NCBI RefSeq assembly: GCF_003074055.1
Contig: NZ_CP029043.1
Coordinates: forward strand, 2,410,501-2,474,500
Direction of reading: 5' to 3'
Source of the DNA: Streptomyces nigra
GTDB lineage: Bacteria; Actinomycetota; Actinomycetes; Streptomycetales; Streptomycetaceae
DNA length: 64,000 bases
Notes under the pieces: model-generated
Database searches by the model: none
Told to the model about the DNA's origin: nothing
The model's input: the letters and a program-made list of their open reading frames with translations, nothing else
Shown: in pieces, positions 55,911 to 63,642 of the stretch
How the letters are laid out: every line of letters starts with the position of its first letter
Position numbering within the stretch: the stretch's first letter is position 1
Translations under genes and position numbers: made by a program

Positions 55911-55941
55911 AAAGGTTCCCGAATCGGTTCTCCTCCGATTC
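55911..55941. promoter_or_regulatory. Repeats upstream of the permease gene
   Basis: A 7-bp inverted repeat with a 7-bp spacer (gaatcgg-N7-ccgattc, 55921-55941) overlaps a direct repeat of tcccgaatc (near 55903 and 55917). It lies about 80 bp before the permease start. It could be an operator or a short hairpin in the leader. Confidence 0.45.
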
Positions 55942-56018
55942 ACTGGTCCGGCTCGTACACCGGCGTGATCCGCTTCGTACGAGGACCGCTCCCCACGGCG
56001 CAAAGGAAATTCCGTTCC

Positions 56019-57503
56019 ATGACTTCGCAGCCGACAAAGAAGACGGCCGCACCGGCTGTCGGCGGCCATGGCCTCCAGGCAGGGCTCAAGGACCGCCATC
56101 TCTCGATGATCGCCATCGGTGGTGTCATCGGTGCCGGGCTCTTCGTCGGGTCCAGCTCCGGTATCGCCACGGCCGGACCCGGCATCCTCCTCTCGTACGC
56201 GCTCGTCGGCACGCTCGTGGTGCTGGTGATGCGCATGCTCGGTGAGATGTCCGCGGCCAACCCGACCTCCGGCTCCTTCTCCGCCCACGCCGACCGGGCC
56301 CTCGGGCGCTGGGCCGGTTTCTCCATCGGCTGGCTGTACTGGTTCTTCTGGGTGGTCGTGCTGGCGGTCGAGGCGACCGCCGGCGCGGTGATCCTGGAGG
56401 GCTGGATCCCGGCCGTACCGCAGTGGGCCTGGGCCCTCATCGTGATGATCGTGCTGACCGCGACGAACCTGGTGTCCGTCGGGTCGTACGGCGAGTTCGA
56501 GTTCTGGTTCGCCGGCATCAAGGTCGTCGCGATCGCCGCGTTCATCGTGATCGGCGGGCTCGCGGTCTTCGGCGTGCTGCCGGGCGTCGACAGCGACCAG
56601 GCGGGACTCAGCAACCTCACCGGCCACGGCGGCTTCCTGCCCAACGGTCCGGGGGCGATCCTCACCGGTGTGCTGCTGGTCGTCTTCTCCTTCATGGGCA
56701 GCGAGATCGCCACGCTGGCCGCCGGTGAGTCGGAGAACCCGCAGAAGGCCGTCACGAAGGCCACCAACAGCATCATCTGGCGGGTCGCCGTCTTCTACCT
56801 CGGCTCGATCCTCGTCGTGGTGTCGCTGCTCCCCTGGGACAGCAAGGCGATCGCCGAGGACGGCTCGTACGTCGCCGCCCTGGACTCGCTGAGCATCCCG
56901 CACGCCGGTCAGATCATGAACTTCATCGTGCTGACCTCGGTGCTGTCCTGTCTGAACTCCGGCCTCTACACCGCCTCCCGCATGGCCTTCTCGCTGGGCC
57001 AGCGCGGGGACGCGCCCAAGGGCTTCGGCCGCACCACCGGCAACGGCGTGCCGCGCACGGCGATCCTCGCGTCCGTCGCGTTCGGGTTCGTGGCCGTGTT
57101 CTTCAACTACAAGTTCCCCGACTCGGTCTTCCTCTTCCTCGTCAACTCCTCCGGCGCGGTCGCCCTGTTCGTGTGGCTGGTGATCTGCTTCTCGCAGCTG
57201 CGCATGCGCCGGATCATCCAGCGCGAGGCGCCGGAGAAGCTCGTCGTGAAGATGTGGCTGTACCCGTATCTGACCTGGGCGACGGCCGCGCTGATCGTCT
57301 TCGTCCTCGGCTACATGCTCACGGACACCGAGCACGACGGCCGCAAGACCGTGCTGCTGTCGCTCCTCGTGGCCGCGCTCGTCCTGATCGTGGCGTTCGT
57401 GAAGGAGAAGGTGGGCGCCGGACGCGGGACCGCTGCCGTGGTGGCCGGTCCCGACGTGGAGGACGCGGAGGACGCGTCGCCGGGCAAGGTCAAGACCGGC
57501 TGA
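56019..57503 (+). CDS. Amino acid permease (APC superfamily)
   Basis: A 494-residue transporter with 12 predicted helices. The substrate-backbone motif is IAIGGVIGAGLFVGSSSGI in helix 1, and VVFSFMGSEIATLAAGES marks helix 6. It resembles the GABA/AnsP-type permeases (GabP group) that use the proton gradient. The ATG at 56019 has AAAGGA upstream; the frame opens at 55965. A long C-terminal charged tail ends EDASPGKVKTG. Confidence 0.93.
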   Translation: MTSQPTKKTAAPAVGGHGLQAGLKDRHLSMIAIGGVIGAGLFVGSSSGIATAGPGILLSYALVGTLVVLVMRMLGEMSAANPTSGSFSAHADRALGRWAGFSIGWLYWFFWVVVLAVEATAGAVILEGWIPAVPQWAWALIVMIVLTATNLVSVGSYGEFEFWFAGIKVVAIAAFIVIGGLAVFGVLPGVDSDQAGLSNLTGHGGFLPNGPGAILTGVLLVVFSFMGSEIATLAAGESENPQKAVTKATNSIIWRVAVFYLGSILVVVSLLPWDSKAIAEDGSYVAALDSLSIPHAGQIMNFIVLTSVLSCLNSGLYTASRMAFSLGQRGDAPKGFGRTTGNGVPRTAILASVAFGFVAVFFNYKFPDSVFLFLVNSSGAVALFVWLVICFSQLRMRRIIQREAPEKLVVKMWLYPYLTWATAALIVFVLGYMLTDTEHDGRKTVLLSLLVAALVLIVAFVKEKVGAGRGTAAVVAGPDVEDAEDASPGKVKTG

Positions 57504-57577
57504 CGGTCGGCTCGTAGGGCCCTGGGGAGGGGTGGCGGGACGTTCCCGCCGCCCCTCCCCTTTTCGTGCCCTCGTGG

Positions 57578-58216
57578 TCACAGCACCGTGAAGCTGTCCC
57601 TGACCCGGGCGTAGGTCTCCAGGGCCTGCTCCTCGGCCTCCGGGCGGTACCAGGTGTTGATCTGGTACGCCCTGCCGTCCTCGGTGAAGCCGAGCAGCCG
57701 GGCGTGCCAGGACTCCCCCTGGAGCGTGAAGGTGTACTCCCAGACGACCGCGGGGCGGTCCCGGAAGGTCGTCCGTTCCAGGCGGATCTTGCGGTAGTCG
57801 GCGCCCTGGCGGGCGTCCTGCTCGGACTTCTCCCAGGAGTCCATGAGGTCGCCGCGGGCGAGGGACGACTTGGCGGCGAGTTCCTGGCTGCCGTCGGGGG
57901 CGGTGTAGTGCACCTCGGCACCGGTCTTGACGTTGCGCTTCCAGCCCTCGGGGGTCGCCCAGGCGAACCCGCCCGCCTCCCGGTGGGCGCCGGGCGGCAG
58001 GCTCTGCGGGCGTGCGGTGCCCTCCACGGTGGGCGAGGACGCGGCTCGGGACGCCGAGGGCCCGGCCTCGGCTTTGTCGCCGCCGGGCGAGCCGGTGCCG
58101 TTGAGAAGGACGCCGGTGACGATCGCGGCCGCGAGGACGGCGGTGACCGCGACGGCTGCGGCGATACGGCGCCGGTTGCGCCGGGGGCGGAGGGCGGGCG
58201 CTGGCGTTTCGCTCAC
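57578..58216 (-). CDS. Membrane-anchored sensor-like domain next to broken kinase
   Basis: A 212-residue protein: a short basic lead, one helix (RIAAAVAVTAVLAAAIVTGVLL), a Ser/Ala-rich linker, then a domain with WATPEGWKRNVKTGAEVHYT, RKIRLERTTFRDRPAVVWEY and NTWYRPEAEEQALETYARV, ending VRDSFTVL. I have seen this domain at the C-terminus of Streptomyces Ser/Thr kinases. The GTG start at 58216 overlaps the stop of the kinase linker frame (GTGA), so it may be translated by coupling or may be the third frame of one split kinase. Confidence 0.8.
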   Translation of the reverse strand: MSETPAPALRPRRNRRRIAAAVAVTAVLAAAIVTGVLLNGTGSPGGDKAEAGPSASRAASSPTVEGTARPQSLPPGAHREAGGFAWATPEGWKRNVKTGAEVHYTAPDGSQELAAKSSLARGDLMDSWEKSEQDARQGADYRKIRLERTTFRDRPAVVWEYTFTLQGESWHARLLGFTEDGRAYQINTWYRPEAEEQALETYARVRDSFTVL

Positions 58217-60224
58217 CGGAAGGGGGCTCCCGGGGCGGAGGAGGGAGACGCCGGGGGGCTTCGGGGTGGGGTTCGTGGTCCGGCCGGACGGGGGTTCGGG
58301 GAGTGGGGTCGGCGAGGGGCTGTGGAGCGCCGAGGAGCGGGCTGTGGGGTGGGGGAGGTGGATGGGGGTGTGGTGATCGCTTCGGGGGGCGAGGTGGCGG
58401 CGGGGGGCCGATGGTCTGCCTCGGAGGCGGGTGTCCGCTTGATCGGGGCGGGGGCCTGGTGGTCCGCCCCGGATGCAGGCGTGCGCCTGGTCGGGATGGC
58501 GTCGTGCACGTCGTTCGGCAGGCGGGGGTCGGGGGCCCGGGGGGCGTCCGGGGTGGGCGGTGCCGGTGCGACCACGCCGGATGCGGTTGCCGCGCCGGGA
58601 GCGCCTGACGCGGGCCCGGCGGCTGGACCGCCCGGCTCCGGCCCGGCACCGAGCGGCCCCGGCACAGGCGCTTCGGCAACGGCACCCGGCTCGGGCGCGG
58701 GGACTCCGGCCCCGGTCGGCGCCGTAGCGGGAGTGTCCGGCGCGCCGGAAGGTACGGCCTCCGGCGGCGCGCCGCCCACCGGGCTGTGTCCGGGGCCGGC
58801 GCCCTCCCCCGCCGAGGTGCCGGCGTCCAGGCCACCGGTCTGCTCCAGGGCCGGGCGGGGCCTGGGGGCGAACCCCTCCCGTGGCGGCTGCGCGACGGCC
58901 GCCAAGCCGTGCCCAGGGGCAGCGCCCTCCCCCGCCGAGGTGCCGGCGTCCAGGCCACCGGTCTGCTCCGGGGCCGGGCGGGGCGGGGAGGCGAACCCCT
59001 CCGGTGCCCGTGGTCCAGCGCCAGACGGGCCCTGTCCGGGGACGGCGCCCGCCCGCGCCGCCCTCTCGGCGCCCGGGCCACCGGTCGGCTCCGGGGCCGG
59101 GTGCGGCGTGGGGGCCGGCCCTTTTGGTGGTGGCGGCGCGGCGGCCGCGGGGTCCTGGCCGAGGTTCCGCGCTGCGGGCTCGGGGTCCCGGCCCCCGTGG
59201 TTTTGCGCTGCCGTCTCGGTGTCCCCGCCGGGCGTCTGTTCCGGGGCGGAGGTGGCGTCGGGGTGAAGCCCTCCGTCGGTGCGAGGGGCGGGGGCTGGGG
59301 TGGGAGGAGTGGGTGGGGGACCGGGATCGTGGGGGTGGGGGGTGGGGAGGCCACTGGGGTCAGGGAGGACTCCAGGGTGTCCAGGGTTGGGCGGGCGGAC
59401 GGGTCCTTCTGGAGGAGGGCCGTCAGGATGGGGTGCAAGGGGCCTGCAGTGGGCGGGAGTTGGGGCTCCTCGTAGAGGACCGCGTGCAGTGTCGCCAGTG
59501 TCGTGTCGCGGGAGAAGGGGGAGCGGCCGGCCAGGGCCGCGCACAGGGTCGCGCCCAGGGACCAGACGTCCGACGGCGGCCCCTGAGGGCGCCCGGAGAT
59601 GCGCTCGGGGGCCATGTAGTCCGGGGAGCCGACCAGCATGCCGACCATCGTGAGCGCCTTGGCGTCCTGGATGGCCGCGATGCCGAAGTCCGTCAGGACC
59701 ACGCGCCCGCGCCCGCGCGCGGCCTCCGTCTCGACCAGGACGTTCCCCGGCTTGATGTCCCGGTGCAGTACACCGCGCGCGTGCACCTGCCGCAGGGCCG
59801 CCACCAGGCCGAGGCCGATCCTGGCGGTCTCGGCGGGGCCCAGCGGGCCGTCCTCCGCCATGATGCGCTCCAGGGAGCGGCCGGCCACCAACTCCATGAC
59901 GATCCAGAGGTGTTCACCCTCGTCGACGACGTCGTAGACCCGTACGACATGAGGGTGGTCGATCCGGGCCGTCGCCCGCGCCTCGCGCAGGGTGCGTTCA
60001 CGGCGGGTGCGGGTGTCCTCGGGATCGAGGCCGTCTATCCGCATTTCCTTGACGGCGACCAGCCGGTCGAGCATTTCGTCGACCGCCCGCCACACCCGTC
60101 CCATTCCCCCCTGGCCGATACTCTCGACCAATCGATAGCGCCCCGTCACCAGTAAACCCGGAACCCCACCGCTTCTCGTATTCCCCGGCAATCCGCTGCA
60201 CCCCCTCGATGCCGCATCGGACAT
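58213..60224 (-). CDS. Ser/Thr protein kinase, frameshifted in the Pro-rich linker
   Basis: The kinase domain (about residues 20-280 from the ATG at 60224) is intact: GQGGMGRVWRAVD, AVKEMR, LHRDIKPGNV, LTDFGIAAI and SPDYMAPERI. About 300 residues in, in the G-rich plus-strand tract near 59280-59345, credible coding moves to another frame. The first frame then reads as Arg-rich nonsense; the second reads as an acidic Pro/Ala/Gly linker to a stop at 58213. The change equals one missing base. The linker contains two copies of a 41-residue repeat (units near 58801 and 58924). It could be a sequencing error, a true mutation or programmed slippage. No membrane segment lies in this gene itself. Confidence 0.75.
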
Positions 60225-60335
60225 CCGCCATTGAAACACAATGGTCACACTTCAGGCCGTACCAGCATAGTGCGGAGAAATCTTGTGGTAGCTCTTCAAG
60301 TACTGCGAATTCAGGCGCAGGCAAGGGGGACGAAC

Positions 60336-61055
60336 ATGAGTTCTCGTCACACGACGGCCATCGCGGGATCGCTGGTCGCGACATCTTTCTCGGCAGTGAT
60401 GATCTTCTCGTTCACCGCCAGTGCGGATGACCAGGGGCCCGGCAGCAGCAAGGGGGGAAAGGTCATCGACGAGGCACCGGCGGGAGTGAGGCTCACCACC
60501 GAACTGCCCGAGAAAATCTCGGTGGACAACAGTTCGCAGAAAACCGGGATCACTGCCACCGTCAAGAACGAAGGGACCAAGGACAGCGGAAAGATCCAGC
60601 TATTGGTCGTCGGGTTCGACGGCCTGACGGTCAAGAATGTCGAGGGCTGCTCGGCCATCGACAAGGCCGCCCTCCCCGAGGGCTCGAACAGCGGTTTCGC
60701 CTGCCCGCTCGACAATCTCCCCGCGGGTGGCTCGAAGTCGTACGCCGTGGACGCGACGTTCGACGTACGCAAGGAGGGCAAGATCTGCCTGCCCGTCCAG
60801 ACCGGGGACGGCAAGAAGACGTACTGGCAGCAGGGCCCGGTGCCGTTCGGCACGACCAATCCGTCACCGGACGCCCCGGCCACACCGCTGCTGCTCGGCA
60901 CGGACAACAAGCCGGTGGCGCCGGGCGCCGACGAACTGCCCAAGACCGGCCTCGCCCGTGACGTCCTGCCGCTGGGCGCGGCCGGGGCGGCCCTGCTGAC
61001 CGCAGGCGCGGCGGGCCTGTGGTGGTCGCAGTTCCGGCGGACCCCGCAGGACTGA
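60336..61055 (+). CDS. Secreted surface protein with LPKTG sorting signal
   Basis: A 239-residue protein. It has an N-terminal signal peptide (AIAGSLVATSFSAVMIFSF, cleavage near ASA), a beta-rich body with two cysteines (EGCSAIDK, FACPLDNL) and a third in KICLPVQ, then a Pro/Thr linker. It ends with LPKTG, a hydrophobic helix and a short basic tail (WWSQFRRTPQD), the tripartite sortase signal. The ATG at 60336 follows AAGGGGG. Streptomyces class E sortases mostly use LAxTG, so LPKTG is unusual. It faces away from the kinase gene across a 111-bp promoter gap. Confidence 0.85.
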   Translation: MSSRHTTAIAGSLVATSFSAVMIFSFTASADDQGPGSSKGGKVIDEAPAGVRLTTELPEKISVDNSSQKTGITATVKNEGTKDSGKIQLLVVGFDGLTVKNVEGCSAIDKAALPEGSNSGFACPLDNLPAGGSKSYAVDATFDVRKEGKICLPVQTGDGKKTYWQQGPVPFGTTNPSPDAPATPLLLGTDNKPVAPGADELPKTGLARDVLPLGAAGAALLTAGAAGLWWSQFRRTPQD

Positions 61056-61073
61056 CAGGCGGAACGGAAAGGA

Positions 61074-61115
61074 CGAGAGGCTCGTCGGTCGCGTGTGCGA
61101 CCGGCGAGCCTCTCG
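61074..61115. terminator. Bidirectional terminator between the LPKTG gene and bioY
   Basis: A stem of 18 pairs (cgagaggctcg-t-cggtcgc with gcgaccg-g-cgagcctctcg) with a 4-nt loop lies between convergent genes. Confidence 0.85.
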
Positions 61116-61132
61116 CTCTGGGTGATGCCGCG

Positions 61133-61714
61133 TCAGCGGTCGAGCAGCTTCCAGGCCGTGGGCAGCGCGCCCATCGCCAGCGCCGCCTTCACCGCGTCGC
61201 CCACGAGGAACGGCACCAGACCGGCCGCGATCGCGGCGGACGCCGACATGCCGGTGGCGAGGGCGAGGTAGGGGACGCCGACGGCGTAGATGATCGCCTC
61301 GCCGAGCAGCATCGCGCCGACGGTGCGCAGTGCGGTGCGGTCGGCGCCGCGACGGGCCAGGGCGCCGACGACGGTGGCGGCGAGGATCATGCCGAGGATG
61401 TAGCCGAAGGACGGGGCGGTGGCTCCCGAGGTGCCCTGCGCGAACCACGGCACGCCCGCCATGCCGGCCAGCGCGTACAGCGCGAGCGAGAGGAAGCCGC
61501 GGCCGGCGCCGAGCGCGGTGCCGACCAGCAGCACGGCGAGGGTCTGGCCGGTCACCGGCACCGGGGAGCCCGGCACGGGCACGGAGATCTGGGCGGCCAG
61601 GCCGGTGAGGGCGGCACCGCCGGCGACGAGCGCGATGTCGCGGACGCGGGAGGCGGGGAGCAGGTCGGCGAGGACCTGTCCGGTGCGTGCGGGGGCTGCG
61701 GCGGCGGTGCTCAT
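61133..61714 (-). CDS. bioY: Biotin transporter BioY
   Basis: A 193-residue substrate-binding S-component for biotin with six helices. AAQISVPVPGSPVPVTGQTL is the BioY signature, and GFLSLALYALAGMAGVPWF and TVGAMLLGEAIIYAVGVPYL follow. The ATG at 61714 has GGAG upstream; the frame continues to 61810. No bioMN ATPase genes are adjacent, so it may work alone or with a shared ECF module. Confidence 0.95.
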   Translation of the reverse strand: MSTAAAAPARTGQVLADLLPASRVRDIALVAGGAALTGLAAQISVPVPGSPVPVTGQTLAVLLVGTALGAGRGFLSLALYALAGMAGVPWFAQGTSGATAPSFGYILGMILAATVVGALARRGADRTALRTVGAMLLGEAIIYAVGVPYLALATGMSASAAIAAGLVPFLVGDAVKAALAMGALPTAWKLLDR

Positions 61715-62002
61715 GGGGACTCCGCGAGGTGAGGGCGGTACGGGACGCTGTGACGCTATCCCAGGGTGTTCCGCTCCCTCACCGTCAGTGGTCGACAAAG
61801 GCGGGATCATGGGCTTGGTGGGCTCCGGACAAAGGAGGTGCCGTACACACCGTCCGGGGTGATGCCGGTCACTGAGGCAGGGACGTTCGGCTCACAGGCC
61901 GGGGGTCCGGGCCGTCTGTAGGGTTCCACCAATCATGTTGCCCGCGTATGAAGAACCGTCTCGCCCGTCGGTCGCCGTCTGGGCAGCACCGGCGCGCTTT
62001 GC

Positions 62003-62008
62003 TAGCTT
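62003..62008 (+). promoter_or_regulatory. Putative -10 hexamer of a leaderless leader peptide
   Basis: TAGCTT lies so that transcription would begin about 62015, directly at the ATG of the leader peptide at 62016. No clear -35 was found. Confidence 0.45.
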
Positions 62009-62015
62009 CGAACGC

Positions 62016-62102
62016 ATGGTCGCCCAGTCCCGGAACTTCACGTCGCGTCGCCATGTCGACCTGCGACGCGTGGGTGCCGCCGCCTGTCGCCGTCCGGGGT
62101 GA
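62016..62102 (+). CDS. 28-aa SRRHVDL-type leader peptide
   Basis: A small ORF with the sequence VAQSRNFTSRRHVDLRRV after the Met, then GAAACRRPG and stop. It matches the short proteins annotated in Streptomyces as putative leader peptide, which share SRRHVDL and a Cys near the end (ACRR). In other genomes they stand upstream of sulfur-metabolism and transport genes. No ribosome binding site precedes it, and a -10-like TAGCTT ends 7 bp before the ATG, so it is probably leaderless. It is followed directly by a hairpin (62101-62129) and 76 bp later by the ROK gene. I infer an attenuator responding to cysteine supply. Confidence 0.8.
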   Translation: MVAQSRNFTSRRHVDLRRVGAAACRRPG

Positions 62103-62129
62103 GCCGGCCCGGGTGACCCGGCCCGGCTC
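62101..62129 (+). terminator. Attenuator-like hairpin after leader peptide
   Basis: The arms 62101-62114 and 62116-62129 pair at 13 of 14 positions; the loop would open a few pairs. It overlaps the leader stop codon, a position that would be covered by a ribosome stalled at the Cys or Arg codons near the end of the leader. Confidence 0.6.
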
Positions 62130-62178
62130 GCCGTTCTCCACGGCGCAGTGTCGGACCGGATCCCGAGAAAGTTCCCCC

Positions 62179-63417
62179 ATGCCCCGTACCGCGGCACCCA
62201 TCCTGACGTCCCCCTCGACCACCCCCTCCTCGTCCCCGATTCCCCGGATCGCCGACCCGGACCGGCGGCGGACCAGCGCGAGTGTCGTCCTGCGTTCCGT
62301 GCTGGAGCACGGGCCCGTGGCGCGCAGCACCATCGCCCGGCTGACCGGACTGTCCCCGGCGTCGGTGACCGGCCACTGCGCCCGGCTCGCCGGGCTGGGC
62401 CTGATCCGTGAGGCGGCGGCACCCCGGCCGTCCGGCGGGGTCGGACGCCCGCACGTACCGGTCGACCTGGACGACTCACGGCTCGTCGTCGGCGGGGTGC
62501 ATGTGGCGGTGCCGTACACCACGGTGGCGCTGCTCGATCCGCGCGGCCGGGTCGTGGCGCACCGGGAGATCCCGCACTCCGGTCCGGCCGATCCGTACGA
62601 CGTGCTGGACCGGGCCGCCGGGACGCTGGCCGCGCTGCTCGGCGAGCGGCCGGGGGCCCGGCCGCTCGGGGTCGGCTTCGCGGCCGGAGGCTGGGTGGAC
62701 CGGGCCTCGGGGGTGGTCGTCGAGCATCCGCTGCTGGGCTGGCGGGAGGTGCCGGTGCGCGAGGTGCTCGAAGCGCGTACCGGACTGCCGGTCCATGTGG
62801 ACGGGCACGCACGGGCGCTGGTGAACGCGGAGCGGCTGTTCGGGCGGGCGCGCGGCAGCCGCAGTGTGCTGCACCTGTTCGTCGGCAACGTGGTCGACGC
62901 GGCGTTCGCGACGAACGACGAGGTGCATCACGGTCCCCGGTCGCAGGCCGGCGCGATCGCCCATCTGCCTGTGCCCGGCGGCACGGAGCGGTGCGCCTGC
63001 GGCCGGACCGGCTGCCTCCAGGCCGAGTTGAGCGAGCGGACGCTGTGCCGCCGGGCGCGGGCGGCCGGGGTCATCGGCGGCTGGAACCCCCGGCACGTGG
63101 TGCGCGCGGCACGGGACGGGGACGCGACGGCCGTACGGCTGCTGACCGAGCGGGCGCGGACGACCGGCCGGGCGGTGGGGCTGCTGCTCGACGTGCTCAA
63201 CCCGGAGACCGTCGTCGTCACGGAGATCGGTGTCCTCAGCCGTGAGGACTGTCTCGGGGCGCTGCGCGTGGCCGTGGGCGACGGGCGCGCGGCGTCGGTC
63301 GTGCCGTCGAGTTTCCCGGATTCCGTGCTGGCGGTGGCGGGCGGTTCGGTGGCTCTGGACGTGCTGTACCGGGACCCTCTGGGTGTGTCCTCGAGCGTTT
63401 CACCTGAGGCTATTTAA
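62179..63417 (+). CDS. ROK-family transcriptional regulator
   Basis: A 412-residue regulator. An N-terminal winged helix (residues 25-85: PVARSTIARLTGLSPASVT, LGLIRE) is joined to a ROK sugar-kinase-like domain. The zinc motif CxCGxxGCxE is present as CACGRTGCLQAE. The ROK nucleotide and sugar motifs are partly degenerate (VGFAAGGWVDR, HVDGHARAL), as is normal for regulators. Here it stands directly before an ABC substrate-binding protein, so it likely controls that transporter. The ATG at 62179 was chosen; the frame starts at 61948 across the leader. Confidence 0.9.
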   Translation: MPRTAAPILTSPSTTPSSSPIPRIADPDRRRTSASVVLRSVLEHGPVARSTIARLTGLSPASVTGHCARLAGLGLIREAAAPRPSGGVGRPHVPVDLDDSRLVVGGVHVAVPYTTVALLDPRGRVVAHREIPHSGPADPYDVLDRAAGTLAALLGERPGARPLGVGFAAGGWVDRASGVVVEHPLLGWREVPVREVLEARTGLPVHVDGHARALVNAERLFGRARGSRSVLHLFVGNVVDAAFATNDEVHHGPRSQAGAIAHLPVPGGTERCACGRTGCLQAELSERTLCRRARAAGVIGGWNPRHVVRAARDGDATAVRLLTERARTTGRAVGLLLDVLNPETVVVTEIGVLSREDCLGALRVAVGDGRAASVVPSSFPDSVLAVAGGSVALDVLYRDPLGVSSSVSPEAI

Positions 63418-63434
63418 TTCAGAAACTCCGAATA

Positions 63435-63464
63435 TTGACAGCGATCACCCGCGACCGGGAACAT
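63435..63464 (+). promoter_or_regulatory. Putative promoter of a Cys-rich leader
   Basis: TTGACA at 63435 and GAACAT at 63459-63464 are spaced by 18 bp. Transcription would start near 63471, at the ATG at 63472, giving a leaderless mRNA. The -35 is perfect and the -10 is weak. Confidence 0.5.
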
Positions 63465-63471
63465 GCTGGTC

Positions 63472-63510
63472 ATGAGCCTTTTCGTGAGCTGTCGCACCCA
63501 CTGTTGCTGA
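63472..63510 (+). CDS. Cys-rich leader peptide MSLFVSCRTHCC
   Basis: A 12-codon ORF with three cysteines ending Cys-Cys-stop (SLFVSCRTHCC after Met). An in-frame ATG at 63463 would give 15 residues. It lies 132 bp before the ABC substrate-binding gene. Mycobacteria have leaderless poly-cysteine uORFs that act as cysteine-responsive attenuators, and this one fits that pattern in size, content and position. Expression has not been shown. Confidence 0.6.
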   Translation: MSLFVSCRTHCC

Positions 63511-63642
63511 CACGTCGCCGCGTGTGAGGCGCTCATCCTCCCCTGCGTGAATTCTCTTTTCCCGGCCATTTCCCGGCCCGCTCCCTGAATTCCGCATGCT
63601 CTTTTCCCTGGTTTCCCTTCCATCTCCCTGTGGAGTCCTCCC
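63511..63642. other. Leader region between Cys peptide and ABC gene
   Basis: This stretch contains a small hairpin directly after the stop codon (acacg with cgtgt, 63510-63525) and repeated gaattc and ttttccc tracts. It could form alternative structures, but I cannot fold it by eye with certainty. Confidence 0.35.

Noticed and set aside
56782..57430. Possible programmed frameshift in the permease
   Set aside because: The permease reads through in one frame with all expected helices; the other open frames are shadows.
55404..60248. A 1614-residue minus-strand open frame
   Set aside because: Only its first 300 residues (kinase) are credible; the rest is Arg/Pro-rich and crosses the permease gene antisense.
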